Assembly: GCF_900110415.1 (NCBI RefSeq)
Contig: NZ_FODR01000001.1
Coordinates: forward strand, 310,001-374,000
DNA: 64,000 bases
Direction of reading: 5' to 3'
Source of the DNA: Mucilaginibacter sp. OK283
GTDB taxonomy: Bacteria; Bacteroidota; Bacteroidia; Sphingobacteriales; Sphingobacteriaceae
Position numbers and translations under genes: made by a program. Each line of letters begins with the position of its first letter. The first letter of the stretch is position 1. This document shows, in pieces, positions 45,601-53,906 of this stretch. The notes beneath the pieces are model-generated. The model saw only the letters and a program-made list of their open reading frames with translations. It did no database searches and was not told the origin of the DNA.

Positions 45601-46137
45601 TATGGTAACATTTTAGAACAGCAAAAGGCCGATGGCCCGGCATTAGCCTACAAGTGGGGATACTATAACCTATACCCGGTAGCTACGGTTTCAAATGCGG
45701 CAAGCAACGAATTTTACTACGAAGGGTTTGAAGAAAATACAGGAACAAATGTAGTTGCCGGGGCAGCGCATACGGGGGCGAGGTTTTATAACGGAGCATA
45801 TACCGTGACGTGGACAAGGCCTAACAGCCGCAGTTATGTAATTAGTTATTGGTACAGGAACGGCAGTGGCATTTGGCTGTATCAGCCGGAAGTGGCGTAC
45901 ACCGGGAGCTCGTACGCGTTAACCGGCGGTACAGCCTATGATGATATCAGAATTTACCCTTTAGATGCGCAAATGTCTACTTATACCTACGCGCCCTTGG
46001 TAGGAATGACGAGTTCAATTGATGCAAAGGGACTGACTACTTATTATGAATATGATGCCTTTCAGCGGTTAATCAACATTAAGGATAAGGACAATAACAT
46101 TGTTAAACATACAGATTATCATTACGCAGGCCAATAA
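42676..46137 (+). CDS. secreted RHS/YD-repeat protein, first of a pair
   Basis: 1153 residues from ATG 42676 (a TTG at 42637 is less likely), with signal peptide ending NINGAIAQ. It opens with the Bacteroidota RHS N-terminal block (SLGKFGNIPVGYNTGTPNI, ISLDYHAGGIRVDEVSSCIG, GWALNAGGSVSR), continues with a long beta-rich shell and has YD-type repeats only near the end (RTKFNKYDSYGNILEQQKADG, LTTYYEYDAFQRLINIKDKD). An inserted beta domain of about 90 residues lies near residues 1020-1110. It stops right after a YD repeat without a toxin tip, so it probably builds the shell together with the second protein, which follows 29 nt later. Confidence 0.85.
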   Translation: MNNVFVNKLFKVKPFQFALIIFWFININGAIAQSPNQFQNMIGVGTTSPEVASLGKFGNIPVGYNTGTPNITIPIFEVKVGDIKLPISLDYHAGGIRVDEVSSCIGIGWALNAGGSVSRSLVGLPDESATGYLYSPLSTDVYNNEGIYSDYLYNVMEGLSDANPDVFAYGIEGQSAKFIIKQSDHSFIQFPLTNNKIENYAGTCYKITNQNGLAYIYEQKENTSFGTVNNVNLIPRYTSAWRLTKIVSSNQVDTVFITYDSVLGLGQHARSFSHTIGTSASTSYGTSGYGDVINSDSYVSQFVYNDESYVKEINWKGGKITFVNTADRSDYPSAMRAREINIYSKNLGTYSLLKKVKLNQSYFYYKPSNYSDPQDPDGVDPYRLRLDSVQFFDGNNVFKPQVYSMTYDNTPMAPRESFGQDQFGFNNGHFENTTLMPSQNVLFNVVGTGNSYYSFGSANRGFDAGYIKACSIQSMKYPTGGKTVYELEPHKYATQSNQIVQQLLESTSQGGLQSTNSVSFVLTADMLNLRYNVKISAYNYPDVSNRPTAVLTDQTTGQEVFRFTNMNASQAYTTGLNPVSNVTGPFLTVGHTYVLTTNIYTTNSNVSSVFDLFWDLQTNVAQVLQGGGLRVKTITNFDNNGSMINQKRYDYTDDGTGTLLTPQQYLGIFTTNTIFRRGNSQIIDGVPHGCMYSTGNPSVIYHSNSVIPASQLSGSPVLYGKVTEYDVSFTGELKNGKKVFGYPISVDQEVLANNSDIYGVQMISNVWRNGYLSSEDIYKSNSSSGYDLVESKRYNYVTARQSTQQMIRVQPRYTYSFDETSCNGFNSTAVYNDIILDSYDLPTSAIMLQSDSDAIYDNSGIQTGTTNTYSYDDATHLLPTQKTTLNSKQETLTNIMKYPHDLASGTNVYQTMVNRNMIAPYVKFQQLKNGTQLALANINYNDWFTNGKLLLPQTVDEQVLTNPIETRTKFNKYDSYGNILEQQKADGPALAYKWGYYNLYPVATVSNAASNEFYYEGFEENTGTNVVAGAAHTGARFYNGAYTVTWTRPNSRSYVISYWYRNGSGIWLYQPEVAYTGSSYALTGGTAYDDIRIYPLDAQMSTYTYAPLVGMTSSIDAKGLTTYYEYDAFQRLINIKDKDNNIVKHTDYHYAGQ

Positions 46138-46166
46138 CAAAAGCATCAACCTAACATTATCGCACA

Positions 46167-49100
46167 ATGATTTTAAATATACCTATATCCGCATACGGTA
46201 AGCGGAGTGATACAGCAAATTTTAAACAAGGCACCCAATGGAGCAGGCTGTACAAATTGGTTTTGCCTATAATGCTGTTTTTTGCCCTGGGGCAATCGGC
46301 CCTGGCGCAAATGACTATTTCCGGCAATACATGTGGTACAGCAGGGCAATCCTCCACCTATAGTGTAAGCAGCAGCTATACATCGGGGTACCCAACACAA
46401 TGGCAGGTTACAGGCGGGCTTATAACGGGCACAAGCAGTAACAGCCAGAATGGAACCGGCCTGTCTTCCATTTCCGTTACATGGAATTCCGGCACCTCTG
46501 TAGGAACCGTAAATGTACACGTTTACAGCAGTGCTAACCCCAGCGCCTCGCTCAATGTAAATGTGGGCGCAGCCCTGGTGCCAGGCGCCATCACTGCTAA
46601 TGCTACGCAAACCGTGTATAAGACAGTTCCTGCCACTATTAGCTGCAGTGCCGCCACCTATGGTGGTTGCTCACCAATAACTTATAACTATCAATGGCAG
46701 CAAAGTACAGATCAGGCAAGTTGGACTGATGTTGCCGGAGCAACAGGGCAAAACCTTAGTTTTTCTGCTGTGCCGGCTGCGCAAAGCATATATTACCGCA
46801 GGTACGTGGTTTCCAATGCTTACCAGAGTGGCTATTCAGGAACTGCGTTGGTTAATGTGCTGCCTGCTTTAAACGGCGGAAACGCCAGTCCGGCGAGCCA
46901 GGATATTTTAACAGGTACAGCGCCTGTCGCGTTATCATCTTCCACGGCTACGGGAGGGAATTGCGGCGGCAGCTATACCTATCAATGGATGAATTCAAGT
47001 AACGGGACAGCTTTTTACGCTATTTCCGGGGCTACCGGGGCCTCCTACTCTCCACCTGCTTTAACGCAGACAATGTATTATCAACGGATGGTTACCTGCG
47101 GAAGCGAGTCGGTTTATTCCACCACAGCAACCGTAAACGTATATCCCCATTTAGCAGCCGGAACTATCAGTTCTTCCGGAAGCAGCATTAATTATGGCAC
47201 AGCGCCCGGCACAATTAGTACTACAGCGGCAACCGGCGGTTTATGCGGCGGCAGTTATAGTTACCAATGGCAGGTAAGCACAAACGGCAATGTCAGCTTT
47301 GCCGATATTGCAGGGGCAACAGGATTAAGCTACACCCCGGGTACATTAACCGCTACCACCGGCTATAGGTGTAAGGTTACATGCAACACCGAAACCGTTT
47401 ACACTGGTAATTATACGGCTACGGTTTATGCTCAACTGGCAGCGGGCACCATTAGCCCGGCAACACAATCAATTAATTATAATACAGCGGCAACGCTTAC
47501 AGGTACGGCTGCAACGGGGGGCAATGGTACCTATACTTACCAGTGGCAAAGCTCGCCCGATAACAGCACGTGGACAAATATCACGGGCGCTATCAGCGCG
47601 GGCTATACCAGCGGTAGCCTTACTACCACTACTTATTTCAGGAGAACAGCAAGCAGCAATGGTGTTAGTGTGAACAGTTCGGCAGCAACGGTTACGGTTT
47701 ACCCGCAGCTGGTTTCGGGCACAACCAGCCCCGCGAGCCAAAACATCAATTACAATACAGCGGCAGCAACACTTACAAGCACGGCAGCCACCGGGGGCAG
47801 CGGAACTTATACCTATCAATGGCAAAGTTCGCCCAATAACAGTACCTGGACTAATATTACCAGTGCCACAACTTTAAGTTACGCGCCGGGTACATTAACA
47901 GCTACAACATATTATCATCTGGTATCAACCAGTAACGGAGGAAGTGTAACGGGGAGTACCTCAACGATTACGGTTTACCCGCAGCTGGCATCCGGCACAG
48001 TGAGCCCTGCAAACCAAAATATCAACTATAGTACGGCAGCCGCTACGGTTACAAGTACAGCAGCAACGGGCGGCAGCGGTACTTATACGTACCAATGGCA
48101 AAGTTCGGTGGATAACAGTACCTGGACCAATATTGCGGGTGCAACAACTTTAAGCTATGCACCGGGTACACTAACCACTACCATGTATTACCACCTGGTA
48201 TCAAGCAGCAACGGGGTAAGCGTTACAAGTGGTACTGCAACAGTTACGGTTTTTCCGCAGCTGGTATCCGGTACAGTGAGCCCGGCAAGCCAGGCTATTA
48301 ATTACAATACAGCCGCAGCCACGCTTACGGGTACGGCAGCTACAGGTGGCAACGGCACCTATACATACCAATGGCAAAGCTCGCCCAATAACAGCACCTG
48401 GACTAATGTTGCAGGTGCAACCAGCCTGAGCTACGCACCGGGTGCGCGTACGGCAACAACGTATTTTCACCTGGTATCAACAAGTAATGGCATAAGTGTA
48501 AGCAGTGGTTCGGCAACGGTTACCGTTTACCCGCAGCTGGTATCGGGTACGGTGAGCCCGGCCAGCCAAAGCATCAATTACAATACGGCAGCAGCTACAT
48601 TGACGTATACTGCAGCTACGGGCGGCAACGGCACTTACACGTACCAATGGCAAAGCTCGCCTAATAACAGTACCTGGACTAATATTACCGGTGCCACAAC
48701 GTTAAGTTATGCACCGGGTACGCTAACGGCAACTATGTACTATCACCTGGTATCAACAAGCAACGGGGTAAGCGTAACAGGTGGTACAGCTACGGTAACA
48801 GCTTATCCGCAGCTGGCAGCCGGCGCAGTAAGCCCGGCAACACAAACGGTACTTACAGGCACAGCGGCAGCGGCACTGTCATGCGCTCCTTCGGGCGGTA
48901 GCGGCACCTATACCTATCAGTGGCAAAGTTCACCTGACAACAGTACCTGGGCAAACATTGGCAGTGCCACAGGTAGTAGTTACAGCCCAGGGATATTAAC
49001 GGTAAACACCTATTACCGGGTTGGAGTTACCAGTAACGGGGTATCGGCCTATACAACTTCTGCCGTTATCAATGTTACCAACTGCCAGGTAATGAATACA

Positions 49101-52100
49101 AATCCGGGGATAAACATGAATTACATTGTAACCAGTGTACTCAGGATACCGGGGGTAACCAGCATAAGCGGCCTCTCGCAGCTGGCAGCCATGACCACGT
49201 GTGATGTAAACCAGGTTATAACTTACCTTGACGGCCTGGGCAGGCCTGTGCAAACGGTGCAGGTTAAAGGTTCGCCCGCCAGAAAGGATATTGTACAACC
49301 CATTGCCTATGACCAATATGGGCACGAGGCTCAAAAATATCTGCCCTACGCGTTAAAGGCAGGCACCAGTGATGGGAGCTATAAAACCGATGCCCTGACC
49401 GCTGGAGCCGGACAAGCTGATTTTTATACAGCCCCGCCAACAGGCGTAAGAGCAGTAAGCAACCCATATGCGGTAACAGGTTTTGAGCCATCGCCACTGA
49501 ACCGCGTAGCAGAACAGGGTGCGTCAGGAGCGGATTGGCAGCCTTATGATGCAGGTATAACCAATTCAGGGCATACTACCAAAATAGCTTACGTAAACAA
49601 TAATGCTTTGGCGTTAACGGATACGGCCAACAGCACGCTGGTGGCTTTGTACGCAACAACGATAAACGCCGACCGGAGCCAGACGCTTACCCGGGCCACA
49701 GGTACCAATGCCAACTACACGGCTGGTACCTTGTATATAACGGTAAGCAAAGATGAGAACTGGAAGAGCGGACGCGGCGGTACAACCGAAGAATACAAAG
49801 ACAACGCCGGCCACGTAGTGCTTAAAAGAACGTTTAATTACAGCGGCACAACACTGCAAATACTATCAACTTATTACGTATACGATGACCTGGGCAACCT
49901 GGCCTTTGTGCTGCCGCCCCTCGCCGGACCCGATATGGTATCAGGTGTACCGTCGGCCACAATACAGGACAACCTGTGCTACCAATACCGTTATGATGAG
50001 CGGAACCGGTTAATACAAAAGAAAATTCCGGGAAAAGGTTGGGAGTATATGGTATATAATAAATTGGACCAACTGGTATTGAATCAGGATGCTGTTCAGA
50101 GGTTGACCAACCAGTGGACAGTGACTAAGTATGATGGGTTGAGCAGGGTAATTATAACCGGATTGTGGAATGCAGGAGCCCTTATAGCCCAGTCGACCCT
50201 ACAAAACAGTATTTATGCATCAGCGCAGTGGGATAGCAGGGACAATACCAATAATACTACCACATACCCCATCGGTTATGTATTGAGTAGCTACCCAGCA
50301 CTAAACAAAATACTAACGGTTAACTATTATGATGCCTATACCAACATTCCAGGCATCCCCGCAGCATTTGTTGTAACCGGAAACAGCGCGATGACTAAAG
50401 GGCTCCTTACAGCGACAAAGACCGCAGTGCTGAACACAATAGGGAATACTACGCCAGATATGCTGTGGACGGCTCATTATTACGACGACCGGGGCAGGAG
50501 CACAAAAACCTTTCAGCAACATTATCTGGGTGGTGTATTAAATGCCGGTAATTATGATGTGGCGAATAGCACCTATAATTTTAATGACCAGGTAACCACC
50601 AATACGCGCCAGCATTTTACATCGGCCAGTACAAGTGTGGCTAAAGTAACGATAAGTAACCGGTACATTTATGACCATATGGGCCGCAAGCTGAAAACCT
50701 GGGAGCAGATCCAGAATGGCGGCCAATTGGCAGATACCCGGACACTGGTATCGCAGACTGATTATAACGAGATTGGCCAGGTATGGAAAAAGAACCTGCA
50801 CAGTACAGACAGCACAACATTCATGCAAACAGTTGCCTATACGTATAATGAACGGGGCTGGCTGTTTACCAGTAGCGCGCCGCTTTTTGCCACCCAACTG
50901 TATTATAATACAGGTACCTATAAGCAGTATAACGGCAATATCGCTTATCAATATTGGGGCGTTCCGGGAAACCTGAGCAGCCATTATAACTATGTGTATG
51001 ACCAATTGAACCGGTTGAACGGCGGGAATTCTACGGCCGGGAACAATGAAAATAGTATTAGTTATGATGCTGTGGGTAATATTAAAGCGATGAAACGCTA
51101 TGCAGCAAACACGCTGATTGACCAGTTAACCTATACTTATGCAGCAAACAGCAACCAGCTGCTGAGCGTTACAGATGCAACCACCAATGATGCCGGACAA
51201 AAGCAAGGCACTGCCAATTACTTGTACGATGTTAACGGTAACCTGGTAGCCGACGATAGCAAAGGTATTACCGGCACAACAGGCATTACCTATAACTTGC
51301 TGAACCAGCCACAGGCAATCGCATCAAAAGGGATAACCTACACCTATGATGCAACGGGGCAAAAATTACGGAGGGTGACGGGTACGGCAGCAACAGATTA
51401 TATTGGCGGCATCCAGTATGAGGCGTCTACGTCGGCGGTCAGTTTTATCAAAACAGAAGAAGGACGGGTATTGCCTAACGGTGCAACCGCCTATAACTAT
51501 GAATATTCGCTGACTGATCATTTGGGAAATAGCAGGGTTAACTTTGATACAGGTACTGGTGCCGTAAGGCAGGTACAAACAGACGATTATTATCCTTTTG
51601 GTATGGATATCGCATCGGGAACAAGGTTAAGCCCGCCAAATAATTATCTTTATAACAAGAAGGAATTGCAAACGGATTTAGGCCTTTACGATTACGGCGC
51701 AAGGTTCTATGATCCTGTGATTGCAAGGTGGGCAACAGTAGATCCATTAGCGGAAGAGGGTAAAAGATGGTCGCCTTACGCTTATTGCTATAACGACCCT
51801 ATTGGTAAGGTTGATTTGGACGGTATGATACCCTGGCCTTTGAGAGGCTATATAGCTGTTAATAAAAAAGATTATGCAAATGGAGGCTATGGCTTAGTTA
51901 ATACAATAGTAAGAACATCAACATATTTGGAAATTAGAAATGTTGGAACCAGCCCTCACGTAGGGATAGACTATAGAGCAAAAGTAGGTACGCCATTTTA
52001 TTCTTTAGGGGACGGTGTAGTTTCCTCGATTGGAGAAATAAAGAATGGGAAAGCCAAGGGCGCAAAATTCATAGAGGTGAAATATAAAAATGGAGATAAA

Positions 52101-52517
52101 GTTCGGTTTCTTCATTTAAGTAGTGTTGCCAAAGACTTGAAAGAAGGAACACATGTGTATGAAGGACAGGAATTAGGGAAAACAGGGGATACAGGTGCCG
52201 CTTTTGCCCATCTTCATGTAGATGCAAAAAATAAAGATGGCGAACGAATTGACCCAGAGAATCAGAATTATGGAACAGTTAGCAATGAAGAGTTTTTTAC
52301 AAAATATGATGGTGATTACAAAAATTTGCCAACATATTCCGGGGATGATTCAAATGATTCTGATACTAATCCTGCGACAGCCCCCATTGAGATACAAAGA
52401 ATTTTATATTATATAAAATTGAAAGAAAAGATGAAGGATATAGAAAGGCAATACGAATGGATTAAGAATTATATAGACCCTAAAAAAAATGAAAAAAACG
52501 ATAAAAATGATAAGTAA
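46167..52517 (+). CDS. giant RHS-repeat polymorphic toxin with Ig-like array and M23 metallopeptidase tip
   Basis: 2116 residues. An export signal ends at ALGQSALAQ. Then: a PKD-like domain (about 50-138), nine Ig-like repeats (about 139-970), DUF6443 (about 985-1140; TYLDGLGRPVQTVQ), an RHS/YD core (about 1200-1890) and the family boundary GLYDYGARFYDPVIARWATV to DLDGM at 1887. The last 229 residues differ from other RHS proteins and form an M23/LytM peptidase: H1931 and D1935 (HVGID) and H2015/H2017 (HLHVD) are the zinc and catalytic ligands. It would cut peptidoglycan cross-bridges in a target periplasm. The tail is Lys/Asn-rich. The 3' end overlaps the immunity-like gene by 29 nt. Confidence 0.88.
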   Translation: MILNIPISAYGKRSDTANFKQGTQWSRLYKLVLPIMLFFALGQSALAQMTISGNTCGTAGQSSTYSVSSSYTSGYPTQWQVTGGLITGTSSNSQNGTGLSSISVTWNSGTSVGTVNVHVYSSANPSASLNVNVGAALVPGAITANATQTVYKTVPATISCSAATYGGCSPITYNYQWQQSTDQASWTDVAGATGQNLSFSAVPAAQSIYYRRYVVSNAYQSGYSGTALVNVLPALNGGNASPASQDILTGTAPVALSSSTATGGNCGGSYTYQWMNSSNGTAFYAISGATGASYSPPALTQTMYYQRMVTCGSESVYSTTATVNVYPHLAAGTISSSGSSINYGTAPGTISTTAATGGLCGGSYSYQWQVSTNGNVSFADIAGATGLSYTPGTLTATTGYRCKVTCNTETVYTGNYTATVYAQLAAGTISPATQSINYNTAATLTGTAATGGNGTYTYQWQSSPDNSTWTNITGAISAGYTSGSLTTTTYFRRTASSNGVSVNSSAATVTVYPQLVSGTTSPASQNINYNTAAATLTSTAATGGSGTYTYQWQSSPNNSTWTNITSATTLSYAPGTLTATTYYHLVSTSNGGSVTGSTSTITVYPQLASGTVSPANQNINYSTAAATVTSTAATGGSGTYTYQWQSSVDNSTWTNIAGATTLSYAPGTLTTTMYYHLVSSSNGVSVTSGTATVTVFPQLVSGTVSPASQAINYNTAAATLTGTAATGGNGTYTYQWQSSPNNSTWTNVAGATSLSYAPGARTATTYFHLVSTSNGISVSSGSATVTVYPQLVSGTVSPASQSINYNTAAATLTYTAATGGNGTYTYQWQSSPNNSTWTNITGATTLSYAPGTLTATMYYHLVSTSNGVSVTGGTATVTAYPQLAAGAVSPATQTVLTGTAAAALSCAPSGGSGTYTYQWQSSPDNSTWANIGSATGSSYSPGILTVNTYYRVGVTSNGVSAYTTSAVINVTNCQVMNTNPGINMNYIVTSVLRIPGVTSISGLSQLAAMTTCDVNQVITYLDGLGRPVQTVQVKGSPARKDIVQPIAYDQYGHEAQKYLPYALKAGTSDGSYKTDALTAGAGQADFYTAPPTGVRAVSNPYAVTGFEPSPLNRVAEQGASGADWQPYDAGITNSGHTTKIAYVNNNALALTDTANSTLVALYATTINADRSQTLTRATGTNANYTAGTLYITVSKDENWKSGRGGTTEEYKDNAGHVVLKRTFNYSGTTLQILSTYYVYDDLGNLAFVLPPLAGPDMVSGVPSATIQDNLCYQYRYDERNRLIQKKIPGKGWEYMVYNKLDQLVLNQDAVQRLTNQWTVTKYDGLSRVIITGLWNAGALIAQSTLQNSIYASAQWDSRDNTNNTTTYPIGYVLSSYPALNKILTVNYYDAYTNIPGIPAAFVVTGNSAMTKGLLTATKTAVLNTIGNTTPDMLWTAHYYDDRGRSTKTFQQHYLGGVLNAGNYDVANSTYNFNDQVTTNTRQHFTSASTSVAKVTISNRYIYDHMGRKLKTWEQIQNGGQLADTRTLVSQTDYNEIGQVWKKNLHSTDSTTFMQTVAYTYNERGWLFTSSAPLFATQLYYNTGTYKQYNGNIAYQYWGVPGNLSSHYNYVYDQLNRLNGGNSTAGNNENSISYDAVGNIKAMKRYAANTLIDQLTYTYAANSNQLLSVTDATTNDAGQKQGTANYLYDVNGNLVADDSKGITGTTGITYNLLNQPQAIASKGITYTYDATGQKLRRVTGTAATDYIGGIQYEASTSAVSFIKTEEGRVLPNGATAYNYEYSLTDHLGNSRVNFDTGTGAVRQVQTDDYYPFGMDIASGTRLSPPNNYLYNKKELQTDLGLYDYGARFYDPVIARWATVDPLAEEGKRWSPYAYCYNDPIGKVDLDGMIPWPLRGYIAVNKKDYANGGYGLVNTIVRTSTYLEIRNVGTSPHVGIDYRAKVGTPFYSLGDGVVSSIGEIKNGKAKGAKFIEVKYKNGDKVRFLHLSSVAKDLKEGTHVYEGQELGKTGDTGAAFAHLHVDAKNKDGERIDPENQNYGTVSNEEFFTKYDGDYKNLPTYSGDDSNDSDTNPATAPIEIQRILYYIKLKEKMKDIERQYEWIKNYIDPKKNEKNDKNDK
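47430..49080 (+). repeat. tandem 276-nt repeats encoding Ig-like domains
   Basis: Units begin at 47430, 47703, 47979, 48255, 48531 and 48807 (PQL-type start); from 47703 on the spacing is exactly 276 nt (92 codons), and the first interval is 273. The units are highly similar at DNA level (the stretch around TYTYQWQSSPNNSTW recurs in each), while three older copies upstream (from about 46,580) are more diverged. Recent unit-by-unit duplication is evident. The array could expand or contract. Confidence 0.9.
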
Positions 52518-53097
52518 GCAGTTTATTATCGTCGTGATAGGGAGTAGCCAAATCTTGTACTCTTGTGGGCAAAACAAACAGCCACAAGAGTTAACTAAAA
52601 AACATATTAAAGATGAAGTGGCGACGGATAGTAAATGCGAGATTAATATCGAATATTTGAAAACGAAATTTTTAGGAAAACCATTATCGGCAAATAAAGA
52701 CTTAAATGGATGCTTTGTTATAAAAGATACATTGATGGACGGAGATGATGGGGTAACGTGGAGCGCTAAGTCATATAAAAGAAATAAAGAAATGTCTTTT
52801 TTGTTGGAATCAAGTTGGATTGATACAGGTCATATTACGAGAATTACAATTTTTGATAGTCAAATTAAATCACTAGAAGGAATAGGAATTGGTAATAGCC
52901 TGAAAGATATTTACAATAAAATAAATAAAAAGACAACACCAATGCCCGACGGTTACCTCGCCTTTGGGGATTTAAAAGACCAACATATTACATACATAAT
53001 GGATATTAACGGCTACCCGGCGCTCCAAGAAGGCAGGATATGGGATATTGATAAAATGCCAAAGGATGTTAAAATAAATAGTATAGTTATAAATTGA
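52489..53097 (+). CDS. putative immunity lipoprotein for the M23 toxin tip
   Basis: 202 residues. An export signal ends in the lipobox ILYSC, so the protein is lipid-anchored and faces the periplasm, where an M23 peptidase would act. The rest has an acidic/lysine-rich start (KKHIKDEVATDSKCEINIEY) and a small alpha/beta body (FDSQIKSLEGIGIGNSLKDIYNKI, AFGDLKDQHITYIMDINGYPAL), like the periplasmic domains that sit beside variable toxins. I recognise no named family. The ATG lies 29 nt inside the toxin gene, giving tight coupling. A second ATG at 52507 would still leave the lipobox. Role inferred from position and location. Confidence 0.65.
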   Translation: MKKTIKMISKQFIIVVIGSSQILYSCGQNKQPQELTKKHIKDEVATDSKCEINIEYLKTKFLGKPLSANKDLNGCFVIKDTLMDGDDGVTWSAKSYKRNKEMSFLLESSWIDTGHITRITIFDSQIKSLEGIGIGNSLKDIYNKINKKTTPMPDGYLAFGDLKDQHITYIMDINGYPALQEGRIWDIDKMPKDVKINSIVIN

Positions 53098-53214
53098 ATC
53101 GGGCTGAAAACTAAGTCGCCTCAGTTGTCTATAGTCTTTCGCTGTTCGATTTCTCCGAACGAACGCTTATGCTCGTAATTTATAACTACTGTCTTTGCGC
53201 TAAATAAATATGCA

Positions 53215-53243
53215 CCCCCGGATGTTTTAATTTCATCCGGGGG
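53215..53243 (+). terminator. terminator after the toxin/immunity pair
   Basis: CCCCCGGATG (53215-53224) pairs perfectly with CATCCGGGGG (53234-53243) around TTTTAATTT. It ends the RHS operon. Confidence 0.65.
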
Positions 53244-53259
53244 GGTATGCCAGCAGTTC

Positions 53260-53372
53260 GCGTTAAGGATTGCAGTGAAAAGCCCATAGCGCGGGCAGGC
53301 CGGGGCGGCAAAGGCCAGGCGAGGACTTGTAACGGAAAGCCTGCCCGCCGCTTCTACCAGCGGGGGTAACGC
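53260..53372. repeat. GC-rich nested inverted repeat
   Basis: GCGGGCAGGC (53291-53300) pairs with GCCTGCCCGC (53339-53348), and an outer GCGTTA (53260-53265) pairs with TAACGC (53367-53372). The high GC content contrasts with the AT-rich surroundings. It looks like an interspersed palindromic repeat element, and it marks the junction between the RHS module and the right arm of the secretion locus. Confidence 0.5.
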
Positions 53373-53906
53373 CCTGGAAAAGAGTCAAGAGATTGGAGTC
53401 AAGAATTAAGACATAGACGTGCACGGTTTCTACCAGGGGGGAACACTCTGTTAATTCAAAATTCAAAACTCAAAAGTTGGAAGTATTATCATAGGTGTTT
53501 TCTTCTCCAAAAGATATAAGGCTCCAAAGAATATCATCAGGCGCAGCGGAAAGTATATCCGACGGTGTCCAGATAAAAAGCTTTGGTAAAAAGTGCTGAA
53601 TTTTTATAGTTTTTTATCAGAGAAGTGTTGTGCTTTGCTCAATTTTTGGTAGTTATTTGTAAATTTTTGAATGTTTATTACCATATAAAGCCCATGGCGG
53701 CCGTTTGTTCAGACGTAGTTTAAATTGTATTCGGGCTTTATCAAGTTGTTCGGTAGATTGTGAATGATAAAATCTTGATAGTAAATATGTTATAATTTAG
53801 TTGTAAAATCCGAACACTTAAGAAGCTCAATATCAATCATTTGCAAAAAAGCTGCCCGAACACCTGTTATCCCATCCAAAAACCGAACACCTGCTACCTC
53901 CGCTTT
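53373..53906. other. intergenic region between the RHS module and the gspF operon
   Basis: About 530 bp without a gene. CCGAACAC occurs three times near its end (53810, 53856, 53883; the last two extend to CCGAACACCTG and are 27 nt apart). No terminator for the minus-strand operon is evident. Confidence 0.35.

Noticed and set aside
47430..49080. Regularly spaced repeats considered as a CRISPR array
   Set aside because: The 276-nt period is in frame, the whole unit is coding and the spacing segments are not variable spacers. It is a protein-domain array.
46167..53097. Type IX secretion C-terminal sorting domain on the RHS proteins or the immunity candidate
   Set aside because: The ends are a YD repeat, a Lys/Asn-rich tail and a lipoprotein body; none shows the beta-sandwich signal of type IX cargo.
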